From Candidatus Hydrogenedentota bacterium (lineage in GTDB: Bacteria; Hydrogenedentota; Hydrogenedentia; Hydrogenedentales; CAITNO01), in NCBI GenBank assembly GCA_023145975.1, contig JAGLCZ010000138.1, forward strand, positions 1 through 5,768: a stretch of DNA of 5,768 bases, read 5' to 3'. The notes under the pieces were generated by a model. The model was not told the DNA's origin. It worked only from the letters and a program-made list of their open reading frames with translations, and did not search any database. The position numbers and the translations under genes are program-made. Of the stretch, positions 1-5,268 are shown piece by piece. The number at the start of each line of letters is the position of its first letter. Position 1 is the stretch's first letter.

Positions 1-580
1 TGACGGTACCGTCACGCAATAATAAAGGGCGTCCACCAACAGCATTGTACAGATTGACTTTGGGCTGTGGCGGTATAGTATCTGCGCTTGTGTTCGGGCG
101 CTCAATAAGAGCAGCCTTATTTTCTTTACTTATGTGCAGCGCAAAACGTGAAGTGCTGGTATCCCATGGGGAAACAATTTCACCATCAGAGACAGCCAGT
201 CCAATCAGTTCTGTATGTCTCTCATTGTCATAGATGAAGTAATTACCATTGATACCAATTTGTGCACCCGTTTTTTTTACAAATTCCAATGTCGTTTCGC
301 ACCAGGTTTCACGGGGAGCATCTGTGCCGTTCGTGCCGGTGGTTGTGAAACGAATCCCCGGTGCATCCAATTCGATTTCAATGAGATGTGCCACTTGTGG
401 ATCGGGTGCAGCTTTTTCACATCGCAGATAGCGCACGCCTTGAAAGGGGTGTGTTTCTATCTGGACCACAAAAGTTGTTTCGCCTTGAGATGCTGCGCCA
501 TAAAATACAAAGAGCAGCAGCAGGGGAATAACATGCCGAAAGGTGAATCTATTTTGGAGGGTATGTATGTGACAATTCAT
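1..580 (-). CDS. Phosphodiester glycosidase (NAGPA) family secreted protein, N-terminal part
   Basis: The gene runs off the left edge; 193 residues are visible. ATG at 578-580 is the first possible start, since an in-frame TGA lies two codons upstream; no clear Shine-Dalgarno precedes it. Residues 1-30 look like a signal peptide: a basic stretch (R11, R15) followed by a hydrophobic core IPLLLLFVFYGAA, with likely cleavage near residue 30. After this come THPFQGVRYLR (43-53), a strand with ELDAPGIRFTTT (70-81), GINGNYF (109-115), LAVSDGEIVSP (128-138) and YNAVGGRPLLLRDGTV (178-193). This order matches the family of the NAGPA domain (PF09992), named for the human enzyme that uncovers mannose-6-phosphate. 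Bacterial members are thought to cleave phosphodiester-linked sugars in the envelope or outside the cell, but the substrate cannot be told here. The frame is open from start to window edge. It lies 129 bases downstream of the propeller gene in the same direction, so co-transcription is possible. Confidence 0.85.
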   Translation of the reverse strand, partial: MNCHIHTLQNRFTFRHVIPLLLLFVFYGAASQGETTFVVQIETHPFQGVRYLRCEKAAPDPQVAHLIEIELDAPGIRFTTTGTNGTDAPRETWCETTLEFVKKTGAQIGINGNYFIYDNERHTELIGLAVSDGEIVSPWDTSTSRFALHISKENKAALIERPNTSADTIPPQPKVNLYNAVGGRPLLLRDGTV

Positions 581-709
581 GGATCAATCTATCTGCCGGT
601 ATCGCGCTGAATATTTTTTTCAGACGAACAGCAATACTTCCGCTGGAAAACTTCGCAGATGAAGTAGAGTATTTTTTAGTCGGTTGATTACTTGCTGTAT
701 AAGATATAC

Positions 710-2887
710 TTATTCTTCAATAAACCCGTGATATAGTCCCATGTAATAAGGCAGTAGGTATACGGTACCGCTGCCTAAAGAGTGACCGTTACCGCCATAG
801 TCGAGGGTCCAGGGGTCGGTATTCCAGTGATGAAAGGAGCGCTCGGATACCGGCAGTGTTTTTCCGTTATTTCGATAGCCCCGGTCAGTGCGTCGCGGCT
901 CATAAGGCTCAGAGGCCTGCTGTAATGACAAGCGCATCAGATCAATACGGTGGCTATTCTGGTGTCCCCATCCTATGCGGTCCAACGGGAAATCGATCAG
1001 TGTTTCCATGGAATCTTCGAGCCAGCCCTCCCAGATGGAAATGTCATGGGTTCCCCAGGGGTTGGTATGAGTTACGTTCCTTCCAAAAGCGGCATAGATG
1101 AAATTGAATAAAGGATTTTGCTCTGGCTGTTCATTGATCCAGGCGGAATAGAAGGAGTAGAGGATCAAGTCGCACAATACTTTATCCTTTGAATACTTGA
1201 GCAAATTATAGTAGCACATAAAGGCCATCTCATCATCGGATTGATTGCCCGAACCCGGACCAAAATGAACTTTGTAGTGCATGGCGTTGGTGTGATAATG
1301 ATGTTTTTCCTGTAAGGTTCTGCTGATTTTTCCATACTTAGGATCGCCGGTCATATATTCTGCCACGGCGAGATAAGAAAGCATGCTCAATGACTTCAGT
1401 CCTCGCTCCGGCCACCAATTTTCATCATTGTTCAGGGATTCAGGGTTGTAGATAGACCAGCGGGTATCTGTGCCGTCAATATCCACCAGATTAAATTTGT
1501 GAGTGAGGAGATGGTCAGTTAAATCACGCACTACCTCGCGTACCCGTTCTTTTTCCTCTTCCGTATCTGCAACGTAATCGTAGTAAGCCGGGTAGAAGAA
1601 ATAATGACCATCCAACTCATCAGAACTGGTATCACTTTTCCAGTACCATTTCCCGTCACCGCTTTTGGGCCAGCGCGGTTCATAGATTTTCCATAGGGAA
1701 TCTCCCGTAGCCCGATGCAGGCGGTCACTTTCAATACGTCCTTCATTGGGGTCAGCACCTTCGGTGGGCAGGATCGTACGCGCTACATAGCCTTTTGGGG
1801 GGCGGATTTCACCGGTTTGGGTAACTTTTTGAAGGAAGCGTAAGGCTTCAAAGGCACGTTCTGCACGATCCTTGGCAAGGGGGGCGCCTGTGGCCGCGTA
1901 GGCAAAGCATTCGCCCGCACCATACATAGAGGTCCATAATCCATCGTTATCGCTGTCTGTACGAACTATAGCCGACTTATCGCCTGCTTTGGAAAGCCGT
2001 ACCTCTGACACATAGCCAAAAGGGGTGCGTCGGATGTATTTTTCCATTTCCTCTTCGTAGAAGTCGGCTTTCTCGGCGAGGGTCATGGCTTTGTAGCCAA
2101 TCCAGCCGATACCCGCATCAGTAGCGATCCAGGCACTGCCGTCCTCATTCACTATCATAGCGCGTGTAGCATCGCCGGGTACCCAGCGTTTTCCCTGTCG
2201 GTAGCGCCATTGACCGCCTTTGTAACGGATAACACCACGGGTGGTTCCAAACCATACAGAACCATCATTTCCTGCAGCCATACAGGTGAAATCGTTGTAG
2301 GGCAATCCTTCGCTGCCCGTGAGAAATACCCATCCCGCTTCCGTTTGATGGGCGACACCTGCAAGAGTCGCAAACCAGAGATGCCCTGCGTTATCCAGGG
2401 TAACTCCCCGCACATCTTTCACGCCCCACTGTCTACCCATGTTATCGTACACCGCTTCTTTTTCATAGCTGCCGTCATCACTTCGAATATAAAGCCCGTC
2501 ATCAGTTGCCAGTGCCAGAGGGGCATCGATATCTCCTGCGGCTTGTTTTACCGGGATACTATCTTCAGGGAGGGAATTTGCGGGCAGACTGCCGAGAATC
2601 CACTTGTTCCCCTGAGCGGATAATCCCTGCTGCACCGGGGTATCTTCTGTAACAGATATCCACTGTTCCCCTGAAAGCTGTGCTGTTCCCGCAGCAGTAA
2701 CGGCGATGATGGTTTTCCCCTTAACATACAACTCATGTACATCATTGGAGGGCAACCCCTCTGCTGTTGTGTAGCTTTTAGAAATTTCCTGTTGGAAGAT
2801 ACCAATTTTCGCGGGGATATCATTTGGAGCCGCATTTCCCGCTGCTAAAATCCCTGCAATAAGTAATGTCATGAGTGATGACTGCAT
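710..2887 (-). CDS. Secreted beta-propeller protein with a C-terminal helical domain of unknown function
   Basis: A 725-residue exported protein of unknown role. Residues 1-20 form a signal peptide (LMTLLIAGILAAGNAA). Residues about 40-265 carry Reg_prop-like propeller blades, seen as EGLPSNDV (43-50), DNAGHLWFATLAGV (165-178), EGLPYNDF followed by NDGSVWFGTTRGVIRY (207-222), and EDGSAWIATDAGI (248-260). Such blades usually form the periplasmic sensor of hybrid two-component kinases, but no transmembrane helix, kinase or receiver follows. Instead residues about 270-725 are rich in Trp, Tyr and His, with SDNDGLWTSMYGAGECFAYA (312-331), WKSDTSSDELDGHYFF (416-431), DIDGTDTRW (469-477), NPESLNNDENWW (481-492) and SLSMLSYLAVAEYMTGDPKY (499-518). 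This pattern suggests an alpha/alpha-toroid like those of glycoside hydrolases and polysaccharide lyases; no catalytic residue can be assigned. The ATG at 2885-2887 has AAAGGA (2895-2900) seven bases upstream. A neighbouring NAGPA gene fits a glycan role. Confidence 0.85.
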   Translation of the reverse strand: MQSSLMTLLIAGILAAGNAAPNDIPAKIGIFQQEISKSYTTAEGLPSNDVHELYVKGKTIIAVTAAGTAQLSGEQWISVTEDTPVQQGLSAQGNKWILGSLPANSLPEDSIPVKQAAGDIDAPLALATDDGLYIRSDDGSYEKEAVYDNMGRQWGVKDVRGVTLDNAGHLWFATLAGVAHQTEAGWVFLTGSEGLPYNDFTCMAAGNDGSVWFGTTRGVIRYKGGQWRYRQGKRWVPGDATRAMIVNEDGSAWIATDAGIGWIGYKAMTLAEKADFYEEEMEKYIRRTPFGYVSEVRLSKAGDKSAIVRTDSDNDGLWTSMYGAGECFAYAATGAPLAKDRAERAFEALRFLQKVTQTGEIRPPKGYVARTILPTEGADPNEGRIESDRLHRATGDSLWKIYEPRWPKSGDGKWYWKSDTSSDELDGHYFFYPAYYDYVADTEEEKERVREVVRDLTDHLLTHKFNLVDIDGTDTRWSIYNPESLNNDENWWPERGLKSLSMLSYLAVAEYMTGDPKYGKISRTLQEKHHYHTNAMHYKVHFGPGSGNQSDDEMAFMCYYNLLKYSKDKVLCDLILYSFYSAWINEQPEQNPLFNFIYAAFGRNVTHTNPWGTHDISIWEGWLEDSMETLIDFPLDRIGWGHQNSHRIDLMRLSLQQASEPYEPRRTDRGYRNNGKTLPVSERSFHHWNTDPWTLDYGGNGHSLGSGTVYLLPYYMGLYHGFIEE

Positions 2888-2894
2888 TCATTGA

Positions 2895-2900
2895 TCCTTT
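2895..2900 (-). promoter_or_regulatory. Ribosome binding site of the propeller gene
   Basis: AAAGGA on the minus strand lies seven bases before ATG 2887. It decides between this start and an out-of-frame ATG four bases further upstream, whose frame does not encode the propeller protein. Confidence 0.7.
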
Positions 2901-2929
2901 CGTAGTAATCAAGTATTTATCGTTACGCG

Positions 2930-2957
2930 AGTATCGTCAGCACGACGATACTATCAA
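2930..2957 (-). promoter_or_regulatory. Candidate sigma-70 promoter overlapped by an inverted repeat
   Basis: On the minus strand TTGATA (2952-2957) is followed after 16 bases by GATACT (2930-2935), a fair -35/-10 pair that would start transcription near 2923, about 36 bases before the propeller gene. The same bases hold a perfect inverted repeat, AGTATCGTC and GACGATACT around a 5-base centre (2930-2952), which covers the -10 box, the spacer and the last base of the -35 box. This is a natural place for a repressor site, though an RNA hairpin is an alternative. There is no T-run after the stem on either strand, so it is not an intrinsic terminator of the upstream J-domain gene. Confidence 0.4.
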
Positions 2958-3000
2958 AAATATTCTTTAAAGGGACAGGAGAAACCGGGCGAATCGTTCA

Positions 3001-3318
3001 TTAAGTCCTTCTGATGGCTTTTATTTTGTTATAGGCTTCATTCAATGCACGCATAGCATCGTCATCCCCGCCCCGATCCGGATGATGGATTTTTGCCTTT
3101 TTTCGGTAGGCACGTTCAATTTCTTCCCAGGACGCCGAAGGTGAAAGACCCAGCAGTCGGAAACAAACTTCTGCATCCCGGCTGCTTCCCGCCGGGGGAT
3201 CGGGCAGGTGCTCACCGCGTAATTCGCGTAGTGCACGAATTACCTGCGGCCATAGTCCAGTCATACTCAGTGCGAGGATGATGACTACGATAATAACAAA
3301 TTCCTGTATTCCGGGCAT
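3001..3318 (-). CDS. Membrane-anchored J-domain protein (DnaJ-like co-chaperone)
   Basis: The chosen ATG (3316-3318) gives 105 residues. Residues 7-19 (FVIIVVIILALSM) are a single transmembrane helix, followed by an amphipathic, Arg-rich stretch GLWPQVIRALRELRG (21-35). The positive charges after the helix predict an outside N-terminus and a cytoplasmic C-terminus. Residues about 52-104 are a J-domain: RLLGLSPSASWEEIERAYRK, the diagnostic HPD motif (79-81) and a third helix ALNEAYNKIKAI. J-domains stimulate the ATPase of DnaK/Hsp70, so this protein probably recruits Hsp70 to the membrane, in the layout of mitochondrial Pam18. It lacks the Gly/Phe, zinc-finger and substrate-binding parts of DnaJ. 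A GTG start at 3375 would add 19 polar residues and is less likely, because it buries the membrane helix. The gene follows the rhomboid gene by 75 bases and is probably in its operon. The N-terminal 35 residues also recall TatA. Confidence 0.85.
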   Translation of the reverse strand: MPGIQEFVIIVVIILALSMTGLWPQVIRALRELRGEHLPDPPAGSSRDAEVCFRLLGLSPSASWEEIERAYRKKAKIHHPDRGGDDDAMRALNEAYNKIKAIRRT

Positions 3319-3393
3319 AGTATTATTTAACCTGATGTGTTGAGTAAGGGCTTGGGGGATAGAGGGGGAGAGCACTCAATAACATGGGGTACA

Positions 3394-4176
3394 TCATGAC
3401 TTATCTTTGAATTTAAAAATATTATCTACGGCTTCACCTGTTTTGCTGCTGTGTTCTGATTCCTTATCAGAAGGTCGGTGGGGATGTCCTTTGCGTATTG
3501 CTTGTTCCCGCTGCCAGCGTTGAAATACGGGGATACCTTTCATCAGTAATCCGCCGGTAAGCATACCGCCGAAATGGGTGGCAACGGAAGTGTTCGGATC
3601 GCCTGAACGTATACCCACAATATTGAACAGTACCACCAGTATTACCAGCCAGGTTGCTGTGATTGGAACTGGAAGGGGAAACATGTAGAACTTACGATCC
3701 GGGTCAATCATGGCAAAAGCCACCAGCACGCCCATCGTTGCGCCGCTGGCGCCGATAACTGTGGGACCGGTACCACTTAATATATACGGTATGCCGGTTG
3801 CTAATACGCCCACTGCACCACAGGCCAGATAAAAACGTACGAATTGCCGGGAACCCAAAACGCGCTCGACCTCAGGACCAAAAATAAAAAGCCACAACAT
3901 ATTCATGAAAAGGTGCATGAGCCCCCCATGCAGGAACTGGTAGGTCAGTGGGGTCCAGATAAATCCGGAATAAAATTGTAAGGGCTCGAATCCCAGCCAG
4001 TACATCAGCGAAAGACGGGCGGAGCCTGTCCGCAGGATCAGCCATGCTTCTGCAGGCATGATCAGCAATTGAAATATAAATAGAGCAGCATTTAACAGGA
4101 TAAGACGTTGTACGGCCCAGGTAATCTTGGACATTGGCATAGACATCTTCGCATTGGGTTCATAATATTGCTGCAT
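3394..4176 (-). CDS. Rhomboid family intramembrane serine protease
   Basis: A 260-residue polytopic membrane protein that should cleave transmembrane helices of other proteins within the inner membrane. About six hydrophobic segments are visible, near residues 22-40, 82-100, 112-133, 138-156, 168-188 and 195-212. The catalytic pair is present: Ser144 in IGASGATMG (helix 4) and His201 in ATHFGGMLTG (helix 6). The usual HxxxxHxxxN pattern is also present in FLHGGLMHLFMNMLW (His83, His88, Asn92), followed by the family's conserved GPEVE (100-104) and R110. The enzyme is therefore probably active. A polar, charged C-terminal tail of about 45 residues extends past the last helix into the predicted cytoplasm. 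The start ATG (4174-4176) has only a weak GAGAA upstream; Met11, Met13 and Met15 are alternatives. The TGA stop overlaps an ATG of a tiny ORF leading to the J-domain gene. Substrates cannot be inferred. Confidence 0.93.
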   Translation of the reverse strand: MQQYYEPNAKMSMPMSKITWAVQRLILLNAALFIFQLLIMPAEAWLILRTGSARLSLMYWLGFEPLQFYSGFIWTPLTYQFLHGGLMHLFMNMLWLFIFGPEVERVLGSRQFVRFYLACGAVGVLATGIPYILSGTGPTVIGASGATMGVLVAFAMIDPDRKFYMFPLPVPITATWLVILVVLFNIVGIRSGDPNTSVATHFGGMLTGGLLMKGIPVFQRWQREQAIRKGHPHRPSDKESEHSSKTGEAVDNIFKFKDKS

Positions 4177-4210
4177 GAATTAAGTTTCTCATAAATGTAT
4201 AGCGTACATA

Positions 4211-4235
4211 TCCAATTTACTGTTTGTAGATTGGA
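4211..4235. repeat. Inverted repeat in the 5' region of the rhomboid gene
   Basis: Arms TCCAATTTAC (4211-4220) and GTAGATTGGA (4226-4235) pair over ten positions around a 5-base centre TGTTT, with one T/G position that would be a wobble in plus-strand RNA. It lies 35 bases upstream of the rhomboid start. No T-run follows on either strand, so it is not a terminator; it could be a regulator site or a leader hairpin. Confidence 0.45.
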
Positions 4236-4314
4236 CATATAAAGAATCATTATTGCTCCCTATTGTACACAAAAAAGAAGGGGTTCTGAAAGTGGATGCA
4301 CAATCAGGAAATAG

Positions 4315-4333
4315 TTTGAACGTAAGGTTCAAA
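4315..4333. repeat. Perfect 7-bp inverted repeat upstream of an extended -10 box
   Basis: TTTGAAC (4315-4321) and GTTCAAA (4327-4333) are perfectly complementary around GTAAG. The repeat ends nine bases before the extended -10 box at 4343, a position where an activator or repressor could act. A short repeat of this size can also arise by chance. Confidence 0.3.
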
Positions 4334-4342
4334 AGAGTCCCC

Positions 4343-4351
4343 TGCTAAAAT
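4343..4351 (+). promoter_or_regulatory. Candidate extended -10 promoter for the small ORF
   Basis: TGCTAAAAT matches the extended -10 form TGn-TATAAT with one mismatch in the hexamer. No -35 box sits at 16-18 bases, which extended -10 promoters can do without. Transcription would begin near 4358, just ahead of the GAGGG at 4362. Confidence 0.35.
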
Positions 4352-4370
4352 CACGAAAAAAGAGGGAAGA

Positions 4371-4466
4371 ATGGGAAAAATATTGGGAAAAGTATTTGGG
4401 GCAGACTGCGTGTTGTTATGCCTGAAACTTGAATGGAGGGCATACCTTCACGCAGAGTTATTTTGA
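4371..4466 (+). CDS. Possible small protein gene, 31 codons, function unknown
   Basis: I do not recognise this product. ATG 4371 is preceded by GAGGG (4362-4366) at a spacing of four bases, a stronger Shine-Dalgarno than that of the sigma gene downstream, and by an extended -10 box at 4343-4351. The peptide starts MGKILGKVFG, continues ADCVLLCLKL and ends at TGA 4464-4466; it is basic at the front with a short hydrophobic centre and two cysteines. The first codons come from a 12-base tandem repeat. It could be a small membrane-associated protein, a leader peptide acting on the sigma gene about 100 bases downstream, or a chance ORF. Codon statistics cannot help at this length. Confidence 0.25.
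   Translation: MGKILGKVFGADCVLLCLKLEWRAYLHAELF
4372..4395. repeat. Tandem repeat of a 12-base unit
   Basis: TGGGAAAAATAT (4372-4383) is followed directly by TGGGAAAAGTAT (4384-4395), 11 of 12 bases identical. It lies inside a purine-rich run and falls in frame in the candidate small ORF, where it gives the similar peptides GKIL and GKVF. Confidence 0.5.
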
Positions 4467-4492
4467 TTATTCCCTTGTATTCCTGCTAGGAT
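4463..4492 (+). promoter_or_regulatory. Candidate promoter of the sigma factor gene
   Basis: TTGATT (4463-4468) is followed after 18 bases by TAGGAT (4487-4492), with TG one base upstream of the -10 box (4484-4485), so an extended -10 type. Start of transcription would be near 4499, giving a leader of about 73 bases before the TTG start of the sigma gene. The -35 box overlaps the stop codon of the small ORF. Confidence 0.35.
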
Positions 4493-4571
4493 ATGCCTGT
4501 GGTATCTTGAAGTGGACTAGTGTGGAATGATGGGTCCTGATGGCAGGAAAAGCGTAGAAGCCGGGGTATAA

Positions 4572-5147
4572 TTGTTGAATACTGCAACTGTAGATCGTTC
4601 CAAAGAATTTGAGGATCTGGTGCTGGAGCACACGGATCTTCTCTATGCCGTTGCATTGCGTTTAACCCGTAACCCCGTGGATGCGGAAGACTTGACCCAG
4701 AACACCTTTGTGAAAGCGTTACGTTTTCACCATAAGTTCAAAAAAGGTACTTATATCAAGGCCTGGTTGTTAACGATTTTACGTAATACGTTTATAAATG
4801 AGTATCGTCGTAAGTCGCGCAGGCCTTCTGAAGTGGAATTATCGGGCATAGAAGCAGCACCTGACACCCGACCGGATCCGGATATTTTTTTCGATCCCCA
4901 ATCTGGGAATCGGGAAGATTTACTTGAGTTGGTGGATGATCCAGTGCGCAAGGCTGTGGAGGCGTTACCTTCCGATTTTCGGGAGGCGGTAATCATGGCT
5001 GACATGGAAGATATGTCGTACAAGGATATTGCAGATGTAATGCAGTGTCCTTTAGGAACCGTGATGTCCCGTCTTTATCGGGGTCGCAAAATGCTGCGGG
5101 ATGCCCTTGGTGACTATGCACGCAAGCATGGCATTCATGTAGATTGA
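4572..5147 (+). CDS. ECF-type RNA polymerase sigma factor (sigma-70 family)
   Basis: A 191-residue sigma factor with only regions 2 and 4, the layout of extracytoplasmic-function sigmas. Region 2 spans about residues 13-84: DLLYAVALRLTRNPVDAEDL, QNTFVKALRF and WLLTILRNTFINEYRRKSRR, covering core binding and -10 recognition. An acidic, Pro-rich linker follows (85-123). Region 4 spans about 124-178, with ALPSDFREAVIMADMEDMSY and a helix-turn-helix IADVMQCPLGTVMSRLYRGR (153-172) for the -35 element. The sequence resembles the SigR/SigE-like ECF group, whose members are often held by a zinc-binding anti-sigma encoded just downstream; none is encoded here before leuB. The start is TTG 4572 or TTG 4575, since TAA at 4569-4571 blocks extension; the only upstream help is a weak GGGG at 4563-4566. 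The rhomboid protease gene is divergent. Confidence 0.92.
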   Translation: MLNTATVDRSKEFEDLVLEHTDLLYAVALRLTRNPVDAEDLTQNTFVKALRFHHKFKKGTYIKAWLLTILRNTFINEYRRKSRRPSEVELSGIEAAPDTRPDPDIFFDPQSGNREDLLELVDDPVRKAVEALPSDFREAVIMADMEDMSYKDIADVMQCPLGTVMSRLYRGRKMLRDALGDYARKHGIHVD

Positions 5148-5163
5148 CTTCTATATAGAAGTC
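5146..5163. repeat. Perfect 18-base palindrome at the end of the sigma gene
   Basis: GACTTCTATATAGAAGTC is its own reverse complement over all 18 bases and overlaps the last two bases of the sigma stop codon (TGA 5145-5147). As RNA it would form a 7-bp stem with an AUAU loop. No T-run follows directly (the next bases are GTACTGAACG), so it is a poor intrinsic terminator. A dimeric regulator's site upstream of leuB is the other reading. Confidence 0.55.
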
Positions 5164-5255
5164 GTACTGAACGTTTTGATTCCAATCCAAAGAATACCCC
5201 ATGTATTTTTTGAGTCGTTTTTAATAGCACGAAAATAGTTCTTACAATTGCACAC

Positions 5256-5260
5256 AGGAG
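5256..5260 (+). promoter_or_regulatory. Ribosome binding site of leuB
   Basis: AGGAG ends eight bases before ATG 5269, an ideal Shine-Dalgarno that fixes this start. The rest of the 121-base gap from the sigma gene shows no convincing promoter: TTGATT (5176-5181) and TACAAT (5243-5248) occur, but not at a usable spacing from a partner box. Confidence 0.8.
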
Positions 5261-5268
5261 ATAGCGCA

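Larger units (their letters stand above)
4177..4571. other. 395-base divergent intergenic control region
   Basis: This stretch separates the leftward rhomboid gene from the rightward sigma gene. It holds, from left to right: a hairpin (4211-4235); a possible minus-strand -10 box TACAAT (4262-4267) without a clear -35; a second inverted repeat (4315-4333); an extended -10 box (4343-4351); a candidate 31-codon gene (4371-4466) with a 12-base tandem repeat; and a second extended -10 promoter (4463-4492) for the sigma gene. No rRNA, tRNA or familiar riboswitch shape was recognised. The purine-rich run at 4355-4405 is the most compositionally distinct part. Confidence 0.6.

Noticed and set aside
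1..14. Palindrome TGACGGTACCGTCA at the left edge
   Set aside because: It is a perfect 14-base palindrome, but it lies in coding sequence for Asp-Gly-Thr-Val of a conserved NAGPA motif, so it probably reflects codons, and its context is cut off by the window edge.
271..278. Run of eight T (eight A in the coding strand) as a programmed frameshift site in the NAGPA gene
   Set aside because: The family motifs on both sides are in the same frame, so no shift is needed.
431..455. Possible frameshift near the 5' end of the NAGPA gene
   Set aside because: On a first reading I dropped one base in the CCCCTTT stretch. With all bases counted, the frame from ATG 580 runs open to position 1 through THPFQGVRYLR, so the gene is intact as far as it is visible.
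215..610. A 131-codon plus-strand ORF
   Set aside because: It lies opposite the NAGPA gene, whose reading gives clear family motifs; the plus-strand protein is Cys-rich without any recognisable domain and is a shadow.
647..665. Terminator between the propeller and NAGPA genes
   Set aside because: On the minus strand ACTTC and GAAGT pair over only five bases around a 6-base loop, followed by four T. This is too weak to call.
2210..2623. A 137-codon plus-strand ORF
   Set aside because: It is antisense to the propeller blades of the 725-residue protein and has no domain or ribosome binding signal of its own.
710..2887. Hybrid two-component histidine kinase
   Set aside because: The propeller blades suggest it, but no transmembrane helix, HisKA, ATPase or receiver motifs follow the propeller.
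4567..4572. Perfect TATAAT directly before the sigma gene as its promoter
   Set aside because: It overlaps the TTG start, so transcription would begin inside the coding region; no -35 box lies at 16-18 bases. The extended -10 promoter at 4463-4492 fits better.
5146..5181. Palindrome plus TTTT as an intrinsic terminator after the sigma gene
   Set aside because: The T-run begins about 10 bases after the stem and is only four long; the stem is mostly A/T.
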